41,798 nt of DNA from Candidatus Omnitrophota bacterium (GTDB lineage: Bacteria > Omnitrophota > Gorgyraeia > Zapsychrales > Zapsychraceae), in contig JAKQAH010000035.1 in NCBI GenBank assembly GCA_029568545.1, forward strand, positions 1-41,798, given 5' to 3'. Below the pieces are notes generated by a model. The model ran no database searches. It was not told the DNA's origin and was given only the letters and a program-made list of their open reading frames with translations. The first letter of the stretch is position 1; every line of letters begins with the position of its first letter. This document shows positions 34,136-41,798 of the stretch, one piece after another. The position numbers were made by a program, and so were the translations under genes.

Positions 34136-35500
34136 TTATTTAAAATGTTTTTCCAGATAGGCGACAACTCTTTCCATATGCATTCCCCGCGATCCTTTGA
34201 CGAGGATCGCATCCCCGGGACGGCAAATCCTGTTAAGCTGCCGTTCCACATCCTTCAAATCGCTGCTATGCCGCGCGATAACATGGCTCGATAAACGACG
34301 GAGCGCTTGCGCGATATACCGGGCCTGCCTGCCCATCGTCACGACTACATTCGCCGTTGACTGCGCGATCTCCCTGCCGATCGACTCATGTAGTTTCCTT
34401 GACTGCGGGCCCAATTCAAGCATGTCCGCACAAACAATGATTTTCCGGCCGCGGACATGCAACGCATCGAGAGTTTTAATCGCGCTTTTAAAGGAAACAG
34501 GATTGGCATTGTACGTGTCATTGATCAGCCACATCTGCCCCATTTTCCTGATTTCCTGGCGGCCGCCCCGGAATTTAAAGCGGCTTAAGCCGACAACGAT
34601 ATCATTATAACGAATTTTAAAGGCCCGACCACAAGAAATTGAACTTAATGCATTGTAAACATTGTGGATGGCCGGGGTCTGAAGCGAGAACCGATAACCG
34701 TTGACCTGAAACTGAACGCCGCAGTTATTCTTGGCACAAACATTGACGGCTTGATACGCAACCTTGCTGCTGCACCCGACACGGATGATCTTTCTTCGGC
34801 CTCTTTTTTTTGCCAAACCCCGCAGATAAGGATCATCGGCGTTAAAAATGACGAGTCCGCGCGAATCCATGTAATTGATCATCTGGGATTTTTCGCGAAA
34901 AACGCCCGCGCGCGACCTTAACCTTTCCAAATGGGATTCCCCGATATTCGTGAAGATCGTTACCGTCGGGCGAGTAATCCGGGCCAGCCATCGGATATCT
35001 CCGGGCTGATTGGTGCCGAGCTCAAGGACAGCGATCTCATGCGAAGAATTAAGCTTGAGAAGGGTCAACGGGACCCCGTATTGATTATTTTCCGTCCCGA
35101 CATTCTTTAAAACCTTATATTTCCTGACGAGAACAGATGCTACCATCTCTTTGGTCGTCGTCTTGCCCGTGCTCCCTGTGATCGCGATCACCGGAATATC
35201 AAATCGTTGGCGGTGCCAACCCGCAATCTGCCCCAAAGCTTGGGTCGTATCGCGCACGCGAATGACAGGAACGCCCGCAAAACCGGCGGTCTTTTGAGAA
35301 ACAATGACCGCAACAGCCCCTTTGTCGACGGCCTCCTTGATGAAATCATGCCCGTCAAATTTCGGCCCTTTGATCGCAATAAAAGCCTCCCCCCGATTGA
35401 TCGTGCGCGTATTGATGGAGAAGCCTTTGACAATGGTCGACGCATCCGCCGATGCGGACAATGCGTTCGTGATTTCCTTGATTTTCTGGACTGTCAGCAT
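34136..35500 (-). CDS. murF: UDP-N-acetylmuramoyl-tripeptide--D-alanyl-D-alanine ligase
   Basis: AITGSTGKTTTKEMVASVL, VLELGTNQPGDIRWL, NDTYNANPVSFKSA, VKGSRGMHMERVV. Confidence 0.95.
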   Translation of the reverse strand: MLTVQKIKEITNALSASADASTIVKGFSINTRTINRGEAFIAIKGPKFDGHDFIKEAVDKGAVAVIVSQKTAGFAGVPVIRVRDTTQALGQIAGWHRQRFDIPVIAITGSTGKTTTKEMVASVLVRKYKVLKNVGTENNQYGVPLTLLKLNSSHEIAVLELGTNQPGDIRWLARITRPTVTIFTNIGESHLERLRSRAGVFREKSQMINYMDSRGLVIFNADDPYLRGLAKKRGRRKIIRVGCSSKVAYQAVNVCAKNNCGVQFQVNGYRFSLQTPAIHNVYNALSSISCGRAFKIRYNDIVVGLSRFKFRGGRQEIRKMGQMWLINDTYNANPVSFKSAIKTLDALHVRGRKIIVCADMLELGPQSRKLHESIGREIAQSTANVVVTMGRQARYIAQALRRLSSHVIARHSSDLKDVERQLNRICRPGDAILVKGSRGMHMERVVAYLEKHFK

Positions 35501-36954
35501 GTCAGAAATTTCTTGACGATTTCCCGCTCATTGAAATAGACGGGACCGTTCGCAAAGATTTGATACATCTCATGGCCCTTGCCGGCGATCAAGACCGCAT
35601 CGCCGCTCTTGGCCATCTTCAGGGCCTGCCCGATCGCTTCTTCCCGGTTGACAATCACTTTATAATTATCCCGTTGAAATCCGGGAAGGATCTGATCGAT
35701 GATCGATTGGGGATCTTCATTTCGGGGATTGTCACTTGTGACAAATGCGAAATCCGCCAGCCGGCCGGCCACCTCGCCCATCAGCGGGCGTTTTGTTTTA
35801 TCGCGGTTGCCGCCGCAGCCGAAGACGAGAATGATCTTTGCTTTGCTGATCTTGCGGACCGTTTCCAGGACATTTTTCAGCGCATCCTGCGTGTGCGCGT
35901 AATCGATAAAAACAGAAAACTTCTGCCCACAGTCAACACGCTCCAGGCGCCCGGGAACGGCCCCCAAGCGATCGATCCCTTTCCGAATGTCTTTCAAACT
36001 CACTCCTTCGGCGAGACACATCGAAATCGCCGCCAGAATATTGTAAATGTTATACATTCCGACGAGCCTCGTTTTAATCTCGACCTTGCCCTCCAATGCG
36101 ATCAGCGCAAATCGGCTCCCTGACATGTCCATCCGGATTTTTTTCGCCATGACGTCCGCCGTCCGCTCAATCCCGTACGTCACGACCTTCGCCTGCGTCA
36201 TCGATAGCAGCCTTTGGCCATAAGGATCGTCTATGTTGATAACAGCCGTGCTTCCCGGCCCCAAATTCCTGAACAAAAGCGATTTGGCCTGAAAATAATT
36301 CTCCCTCGTTTCATGATAATCCAGATGATCGCTGGTCAAATTCGTGAAGATCGCCCCTTTGAAATCGATGCCGTGAACGCGGTCCTGGGTCAAAGCGTGC
36401 GAAGAAACCTCCATGACGCAATAAGGCACATGTTGCCAAGCCAAACTCGTCAGAAAATGTTGGTTATCAAGAAAACCCGGCGTCGTCTGCCCCGCCGGCA
36501 CAACGGTATCTGCCAACCGATAGTTGACCGTGCCGATGACCCCGCACTCTTTTTTCGCTTGCCCTAAGATAGCCTCGAACAAATACGTGATCGTTGTCTT
36601 TCCGTTGGTTCCTGTGATCCCGATCGTCCGCACCGTCTGGGACGGGTTACCATAAAGCCGGGAAACAACTTGATGCAAAAAGTCCTGCGCATCATCAACC
36701 TTCAAGAAGCAGATTCTTGGATGCTGCTCCTGCAGTTGCGTAACATCGGCCATCGTCGCCACGGCAAAGACCCGTCGGGAACATGCCTCCTTGATATAGT
36801 CTGCCCCATCGTGAACTTTCCCGTGAAGCGCTACAAAAAGGCCCCCCATCATGGCTTTGCGCGAATCGCAGCTGATGGAAAGAATATCCACGGATTCAAA
36901 GCGCGGATCGATCTTTCCCCGGTAGATATCATGCAATAATTCATTTAATTTCAT
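35494..36954 (-). CDS. murE: UDP-N-acetylmuramoyl-tripeptide synthetase
   Basis: GITGTNGKTTITYLFEAIL, MEVSSHALTQDRVHGIDFKGAIFTNLTSDHLDYH, DYAHTQDALKNVL, VTSDNPRNEDP. Confidence 0.96.
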   Translation of the reverse strand: MKLNELLHDIYRGKIDPRFESVDILSISCDSRKAMMGGLFVALHGKVHDGADYIKEACSRRVFAVATMADVTQLQEQHPRICFLKVDDAQDFLHQVVSRLYGNPSQTVRTIGITGTNGKTTITYLFEAILGQAKKECGVIGTVNYRLADTVVPAGQTTPGFLDNQHFLTSLAWQHVPYCVMEVSSHALTQDRVHGIDFKGAIFTNLTSDHLDYHETRENYFQAKSLLFRNLGPGSTAVINIDDPYGQRLLSMTQAKVVTYGIERTADVMAKKIRMDMSGSRFALIALEGKVEIKTRLVGMYNIYNILAAISMCLAEGVSLKDIRKGIDRLGAVPGRLERVDCGQKFSVFIDYAHTQDALKNVLETVRKISKAKIILVFGCGGNRDKTKRPLMGEVAGRLADFAFVTSDNPRNEDPQSIIDQILPGFQRDNYKVIVNREEAIGQALKMAKSGDAVLIAGKGHEMYQIFANGPVYFNEREIVKKFLTC

Positions 36955-36969
36955 TACTATGGCCTTTTT

Positions 36970-38646
36970 TTAATCGGAGATCCTAAGATACTTCAGCGCA
37001 TCCGACATAACCTCCTGAAAGACCGGGGCGCACACTGTTCCGCCGAAATAACTTGGATGAGGCTGATCAAGAATAACAATCGCCGCTAACCGGGGATTGT
37101 CCGCGGGCGCAAATCCCATAAAGCTGGCGTAATATTTCCCCATCACATACCTTCCATCGATCACCTTGCGGGCCGTTCCGGTCTTGCCGGCCACCTTGAC
37201 TCCTTTGATCTGGGCTTTTTTAGCCGTCCCGTTCTCGACGACTCCTTTGAGGATTTCCGTAACACGCCTGGCGGTTGTCGCATCGATCACCCGATCGACT
37301 TCTTGCGGCTCAAAGGCTTTAATAATCTGGTTGTTGTTATCCTCGACGTATTTTACCACAAACGGCTTCATGAAAACCCCTTCATTAGCGATGGCTGCAA
37401 GAGCACAAACCAGCTGAAGCGAAGTCACCGTCACTTCATAGCCGATAGGGATCGCGCCGATGGTTGTCTTGGACCATTGCGATGGGTCCTTAAGCCAGCC
37501 GTTCACTTCCCCGAGCAGATCGATCCCGGTCGGAAGGCCAAATCGGAACCTTTGGGCATATTTATAGATATTGGCCGGCCCAACTTTCTGCGCGATCTTA
37601 ACAACCCCGATATTGCTCGAAACACCGATGACATCCCTGAATGTCAGCGTGCCGTGGGGCGTGTGATCCGTCAGAATATGGTTGGCAATGCGGAATTTCC
37701 CGTTTTCGCAAAAGATCTTATCTTCTTCCGTAAAAATATTTTCTGCCAGAGCGGCGGCTGTGGTAATAACTTTAAACACCGAACCCGGTTCGTACACATA
37801 GCTGATAGCCCTGTTGGTACGGCTTTCGACAGTGCTTTTCGCCACATCATCCAGATTATAAGTCGGGCGATTGGCCAAAGCCAGGATCTCCCCCGTCTTG
37901 ACGTCCATAACAATGATGATGGCCGCTTTTGCGTCATACTTTTGATAAGCTTTCTCCAGCGCCCGTTCGGCGATATATTGAATCGTCTCATCAATGGTCA
38001 GCACAAGATGAAAGCCGTCTTGGGGAGGAACATAGCTTTCCCCGATCTGCAGCTGGGTCTGGTGCGCATCGCGCAGAACCTGCATTTGCCCCGGCCGACC
38101 TCTAAGATACCGGTTGTAAAACAGCTCCAGGCCTTCCAGGCCGTCATTATCTGTATCGGCAAAGCCGATCACATGAGCCGCCAGGTTGCCGTTAGGATAA
38201 TAACGTTTGCTCTCCCGGCGGAAGCCCAGGCCTTTGATCTTTAGCTTCTTGATCGCTTCTGTTGTTTCGGCGGATAATTTCCGTTGAAGCCAAACAAAGT
38301 ATTTCTCGCGGCTTAACCGCTGCGCGATCGTGTCAGGAGCCATCCCCAACAACGGCGCCAACTTCTGGATAGCCTCTTTTTTCTCCTCGGCGGACATAAC
38401 GCGCGGATTGGCGTAAAGCGAATAAACCGGCACGTTAAATGCCAGCGGCCTGAGATTGCGGTCATAGATCGTGCCGCGAACAGGCTCCAATTCGAAAGAA
38501 TAGTTGTGCTGCTTCTGGGCTTTATCGGCTAGAAACGTCGAGGAATAAACCTGAATGAGGATCAATTTGACGGCAAAAACGAACAGGCAGCCTAAGAGGA
38601 CTAGGGTGACCAGGCTGAAACGAAAGGCATGTTTTTGATTAGGCAT
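36970..38646 (-). CDS. ftsI: Division-type penicillin-binding protein (PBP2/FtsI transpeptidase)
   Basis: RGTIYDRNLRPLA, YEPGSVFKVITTAAAL, SSNIGVVKIA, VAGKTGTARKV. Confidence 0.95.
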   Translation of the reverse strand: MPNQKHAFRFSLVTLVLLGCLFVFAVKLILIQVYSSTFLADKAQKQHNYSFELEPVRGTIYDRNLRPLAFNVPVYSLYANPRVMSAEEKKEAIQKLAPLLGMAPDTIAQRLSREKYFVWLQRKLSAETTEAIKKLKIKGLGFRRESKRYYPNGNLAAHVIGFADTDNDGLEGLELFYNRYLRGRPGQMQVLRDAHQTQLQIGESYVPPQDGFHLVLTIDETIQYIAERALEKAYQKYDAKAAIIIVMDVKTGEILALANRPTYNLDDVAKSTVESRTNRAISYVYEPGSVFKVITTAAALAENIFTEEDKIFCENGKFRIANHILTDHTPHGTLTFRDVIGVSSNIGVVKIAQKVGPANIYKYAQRFRFGLPTGIDLLGEVNGWLKDPSQWSKTTIGAIPIGYEVTVTSLQLVCALAAIANEGVFMKPFVVKYVEDNNNQIIKAFEPQEVDRVIDATTARRVTEILKGVVENGTAKKAQIKGVKVAGKTGTARKVIDGRYVMGKYYASFMGFAPADNPRLAAIVILDQPHPSYFGGTVCAPVFQEVMSDALKYLRISD

Positions 38647-38740
38647 ATCGGGCTATCGGTACCGTCGGATCATATGCGCACAACGCAGGCACACGCTTCC
38701 GGAATCGGACAAAGGCGATACAATAAAAGATTTCTGGAAT

Positions 38741-39127
38741 CTATTCGGCTGTTTTGGCTTGAGCCTCGATGCCAAGGGACAGCAAACTGAACAAAGGATT
38801 AACCTGCTTCGCAAGCCTGGGGCCTTGATCTAATGATTTGTCTTGCGCCAGCATCTCCTCCGAGGCGACAATTTGCACAACATCATCAGCGTCGGCAAAC
38901 TGCATATCGGAGTTTTCTTTCAGCATGGTCACGCCAATATGATTGACGGACTTCAGCATGAGAATCTTATAGGTCGCATCCCCGTTCTTTTCTACAAGAC
39001 TTCGGATCTCCTGTTCCTTTGCATTGCCCCTGTAGGCCAGGTCAACAATTTGCATCCGCATATGAATGTACGCCAACGCCAGGATAACGACAATACCCAT
39101 AAATTTGAAGAATTTACACAGTTGCAT
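38741..39127 (-). CDS. FtsL-like small bitopic membrane protein
   Basis: N-terminal TM then extended extracytoplasmic segment; located between rsmH and ftsI as ftsL usually is. Confidence 0.55.
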   Translation of the reverse strand: MQLCKFFKFMGIVVILALAYIHMRMQIVDLAYRGNAKEQEIRSLVEKNGDATYKILMLKSVNHIGVTMLKENSDMQFADADDVVQIVASEEMLAQDKSLDQGPRLAKQVNPLFSLLSLGIEAQAKTAE

Positions 39128-40075
39128 TTAAATCCTTTCTGCGATCCGCAACCGGGCACTGCGCGCCCGGGGATTGGATTTAGCCTCGCATTCGCTCGGC
39201 CGCAAAGGTTTTTTGGTAATCAAACGGAACTTCCCGGCTCTTGCCCAATCACGGAACTTCTGCTTAACAATCCTGTCTTCTAGCGAATGAAATGAGATGA
39301 CGCCGATACGCCCTCCGGCAGCTAAGACCGCGCCGCACTTTCCCAGGGCTTCCTCAAGCGCCTCCAACTCCCGATTGACCGCAATCCGCAACGCCTGAAA
39401 CGTCCTGGTCGCCGGATGAATCTTTTCCCTTCCCGCATGATGCGGCATGGCCCGAAGAACAATGTCGCTTAGCTCCTTGGTCGTCTCAATGGGCTTGTGC
39501 GACCGGCGTTCGACAATGGAGCGCGCTATGCGGCGGTGCCAGCGCTCTTCCCCAAAATCCTTGAGGATCAAGGAAATCTCCTCTTGCGATAACGAATTCA
39601 CCAGATCAAACGCCGAAATATAACTCTCCTGATCCATCCGCATATCCAGGGGACCTTCTGCCCGAAAACTGAACCCTCTTGAAGGATCGTTGAGCTGAAA
39701 ACTGGACAGCCCGAGATCCAATAAAATGCGGTCAGCGGCGCGAATCCCGTGCCGAGCCAGGATCTCGTCGATATGGCAATAGTTGTCATAAACGAAATCA
39801 CACCGCGTCACATAGGCTGCTAAATTCATTTTAGCTACGGCTAAGGCACGGGCGTCGCGGTCGATCCCGACCAATCGTCCCTTTTCTCCAATGAGACCCA
39901 ATACGGCCTTCGCGTGGCCGCCCAGCCCTAACGTTCCGTCGACAAAAATATTGCCCGGCGCCGGTTTCAGATGCTCGATCACTTCATTGAGCATGACAGG
40001 AATATGCGACCGCTCCTCGCCGCCTCCGCTTTCTTGTGCGCGATCCATATTTTCCGTTCTGCCTGCATGACGCAT
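39128..40075 (-). CDS. rsmH: 16S rRNA m4C1402 methyltransferase RsmH (MraW)
   Basis: HIPVMLNEVIEHL, DGTLGLGGHAKAVL, GIDRDARAL, LDLGLSSFQL, TFQALRIAVNRELEAL, ISFHSLEDRIVKQKFR. Confidence 0.97.
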   Translation of the reverse strand: MRHAGRTENMDRAQESGGGEERSHIPVMLNEVIEHLKPAPGNIFVDGTLGLGGHAKAVLGLIGEKGRLVGIDRDARALAVAKMNLAAYVTRCDFVYDNYCHIDEILARHGIRAADRILLDLGLSSFQLNDPSRGFSFRAEGPLDMRMDQESYISAFDLVNSLSQEEISLILKDFGEERWHRRIARSIVERRSHKPIETTKELSDIVLRAMPHHAGREKIHPATRTFQALRIAVNRELEALEEALGKCGAVLAAGGRIGVISFHSLEDRIVKQKFRDWARAGKFRLITKKPLRPSECEAKSNPRARSARLRIAERI

Positions 40076-40080
40076 GATAG

Positions 40081-40518
40081 TTAAAGATTGAGTATATTCT
40101 CGGCGATCTGCTCAAAGGATCCGCTGGAATTGTCATAGAACTCTTGCCAATTCTTCTTATCCCAAATCTCAATGCGGTTCGAGACGCCGATGAGAATGGC
40201 GTCTTTTTTGATGTCCGCATAATCTTTCAAATACTGGGGAATAATAAACCGTCCTTGCTTATCGGGAACGGCATCAATAGCGCCGGAAAAGAACATGCGG
40301 TTGAAGCTTCTCGTTTCCTTCTTGGTAAATGACATGGTCTTGAATTTTTGTTCCTGGACGCGCCACTCGTCCTCCGTGAACATGAAAATGCATTTGTCCA
40401 GACCGCGGGTCAGGAAGAACCGATCGATCCGGTATTCCTTGCAGACTTCGCGGAATTTCGCCGGCAGGATGAGCCTGCCTTTTTTATCAATGCCATGCTT
40501 GTATTCACCGTAAAACAT
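40081..40518 (-). CDS. mraZ: Transcriptional regulator MraZ
   Basis: MFYGEYKHGIDKKGRLILPAKFRE, two SpoVT-AbrB-like halves (DKQGRFIIPQYLKDYA). Confidence 0.96.
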   Translation of the reverse strand: MFYGEYKHGIDKKGRLILPAKFREVCKEYRIDRFFLTRGLDKCIFMFTEDEWRVQEQKFKTMSFTKKETRSFNRMFFSGAIDAVPDKQGRFIIPQYLKDYADIKKDAILIGVSNRIEIWDKKNWQEFYDNSSGSFEQIAENILNL

Positions 40519-40548
40519 AGGGCCTCAATAGGACTAGTTATTAATAAA

Positions 40549-40575
40549 ATCCACTTTACTCCACTTCTCGCCACT
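40549..40575 (-). promoter_or_regulatory. Candidate MraZ operator: three GTGG repeats at 10-bp period
   Basis: GTGGCGAGAAGTGGAGTAAAGTGGA; CCAC on + at 40551, 40561, 40571. Confidence 0.8.
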
Positions 40576-40584
40576 ACAGTTTAC

Positions 40585-40613
40585 AGTATACGTATGGGCA
40601 TGGGCATTGTCAA
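40585..40613 (-). promoter_or_regulatory. sigma70-like promoter of the mraZ/dcw operon
   Basis: TTGACA - 17 nt - TATACT. Confidence 0.85.
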
Positions 40614-40774
40614 CACAATTATTCAGCAAAATACGTGTATGTTATTAATGTGCAATGATTTGTATGCTATCAGGAAAGGAGTTTTGTTTTGGGCGGATTC
40701 AAAGAAAAAGCGAAAAATCTGGAGAAAGAAAAACCCCGCACTCATCCACAGAGTTTTTCATAGGTTGATCTTGA

Positions 40775-41707
40775 TTAGAGCGATTTTAGAATCGCGCGGG
40801 ATCGAGCCTCATCACGCTTCAACTGCGCGATCATTCGGGCGGCGGACTGGAACATCTTTTCGTTGCGGATCTTTTTGATAAACTCGACCGTAATTTCTTT
40901 TCCGTAGATATTCTTTGAGAAATCAAAGATATGCGTTTCAATATTAATGTCAGAATTATTTTTCTTGAACGACGGACGATGCCCGATGTTCGCCATTCCT
41001 TTCGAATGTTTGCCGCCGATTAAAACATGCACAGCGTAAACTCCCGTCGGCAAAATAATTTCATTTTCCGGGCTAATGTTCGCCGTCGGAAATCCGAGCG
41101 TCCTGCCCCTGCCGTCACCTTTCATGACTTTTCCCGCAATCGACAGATCCCGCCCGAGATGCCGTTTAATAACAGAAAGGCGCCCCTTAGTAATCAGCCG
41201 GCGGATCCGGGAACTGCCGATCTTCCTCTTCCCCACTTTGACCGATGATACCGTATGGACTTCCATGCCATAGCGCGCTCCTTCTTTCTTAAAATAGTCG
41301 AGCGTTCCCTGTCGATCTTTGCCAAATTGGAAATCCTCACCGACAAAAACAGCCTTCGGCCGAAGATAATCCGCCAAATATTTTTTGACGAATTGCGATG
41401 CTGTTAACCGGGAAAATCTTTTTGTGAACCGGATCACGATGCAGGCGTGAACACCCAGCCGCTCAAACAGTTCGACCCGTTGGGCCAAGGAAACAATAAA
41501 TGGCAAATACTTGTTCGGATGCAATACCTGGACAGGATGCGGCGCGAAGGTCATCACAATGGCCGTGCCGTTGATCCTCTTCGCTTTTCGAACGGCTGCA
41601 CGGATCAGTTTTTGATGGCCCATATGAAGGCCGTCAAAAACCCCAATTGTCACGACCGGGTTCTTAAAATATTTCCTAGTCTTCCCAGTTCCGTATATGA
41701 CCTTCAT
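40775..41707 (-). CDS. ribF: Bifunctional riboflavin kinase/FAD synthetase
   Basis: VTIGVFDGLHMGHQKLI, VFVGEDFQFGKDRQG, SSRIRRLI, GKVMKGDGRGRTLGFPTANI. Confidence 0.96.
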   Translation of the reverse strand: MKVIYGTGKTRKYFKNPVVTIGVFDGLHMGHQKLIRAAVRKAKRINGTAIVMTFAPHPVQVLHPNKYLPFIVSLAQRVELFERLGVHACIVIRFTKRFSRLTASQFVKKYLADYLRPKAVFVGEDFQFGKDRQGTLDYFKKEGARYGMEVHTVSSVKVGKRKIGSSRIRRLITKGRLSVIKRHLGRDLSIAGKVMKGDGRGRTLGFPTANISPENEIILPTGVYAVHVLIGGKHSKGMANIGHRPSFKKNNSDINIETHIFDFSKNIYGKEITVEFIKKIRNEKMFQSAARMIAQLKRDEARSRAILKSL

Positions 41708-41798
41708 TCAAATCCTCGATATTTACGGCATCTTCAATCGCAAATTTCCCAACTTTTGTCCTTTGGATTTGCGAAATACACGCTCCGCATCCCAGCGC
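41676..41798 (-). CDS. truB: tRNA pseudouridine synthase B, C-terminal fragment (runs off window)
   Basis: Translated by hand: ALGCGACISQIQRTKVGKFAIEDAVNIEDLNEGHIRNWED*, TruB-like C-terminus immediately upstream of ribF. Confidence 0.8.
   Translation of the reverse strand, partial: ALGCGACISQIQRTKVGKFAIEDAVNIEDLNEGHIRNWED

Overview
The window is bacterial and runs almost entirely on the minus strand. From gene content alone it could be a candidate-phylum Gram-negative, but I cannot place it taxonomically. Reading along the window: a small accessory or mobile patch (sigma-like factor, large serine recombinase); tRNA-Asn(GUU) split by a group I intron that encodes an HNH protein; recR and dnaX; ylxP/DUF503; tex; a three-gene pseudopilin operon with a c-di-GMP-I-like riboswitch and terminator in front; a YwqK-like gene; tRNA-Ser(GCU); a pgaABCD exopolysaccharide operon; tadA, a PAS histidine kinase and tRNA-Arg(ACG); a CheY-like regulator; the division and cell-wall (dcw) cluster from ftsA back to mraZ; ribF; and the 3' end of truB. 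The most unusual signal is a shared architecture in front of all three tRNA genes. Between a good sigma70-like promoter and the tRNA there are one to three hairpin units. In each unit one strand copies the 5' end of the downstream tRNA and the other strand is its reverse complement, so it could pair either within the unit or with the tRNA 5' end. I know of no described system like this. The intron-split tRNA-Asn and the riboswitch with an apparent internal insertion are the next most interesting. All structures were folded by eye. No database search or folding program was run.
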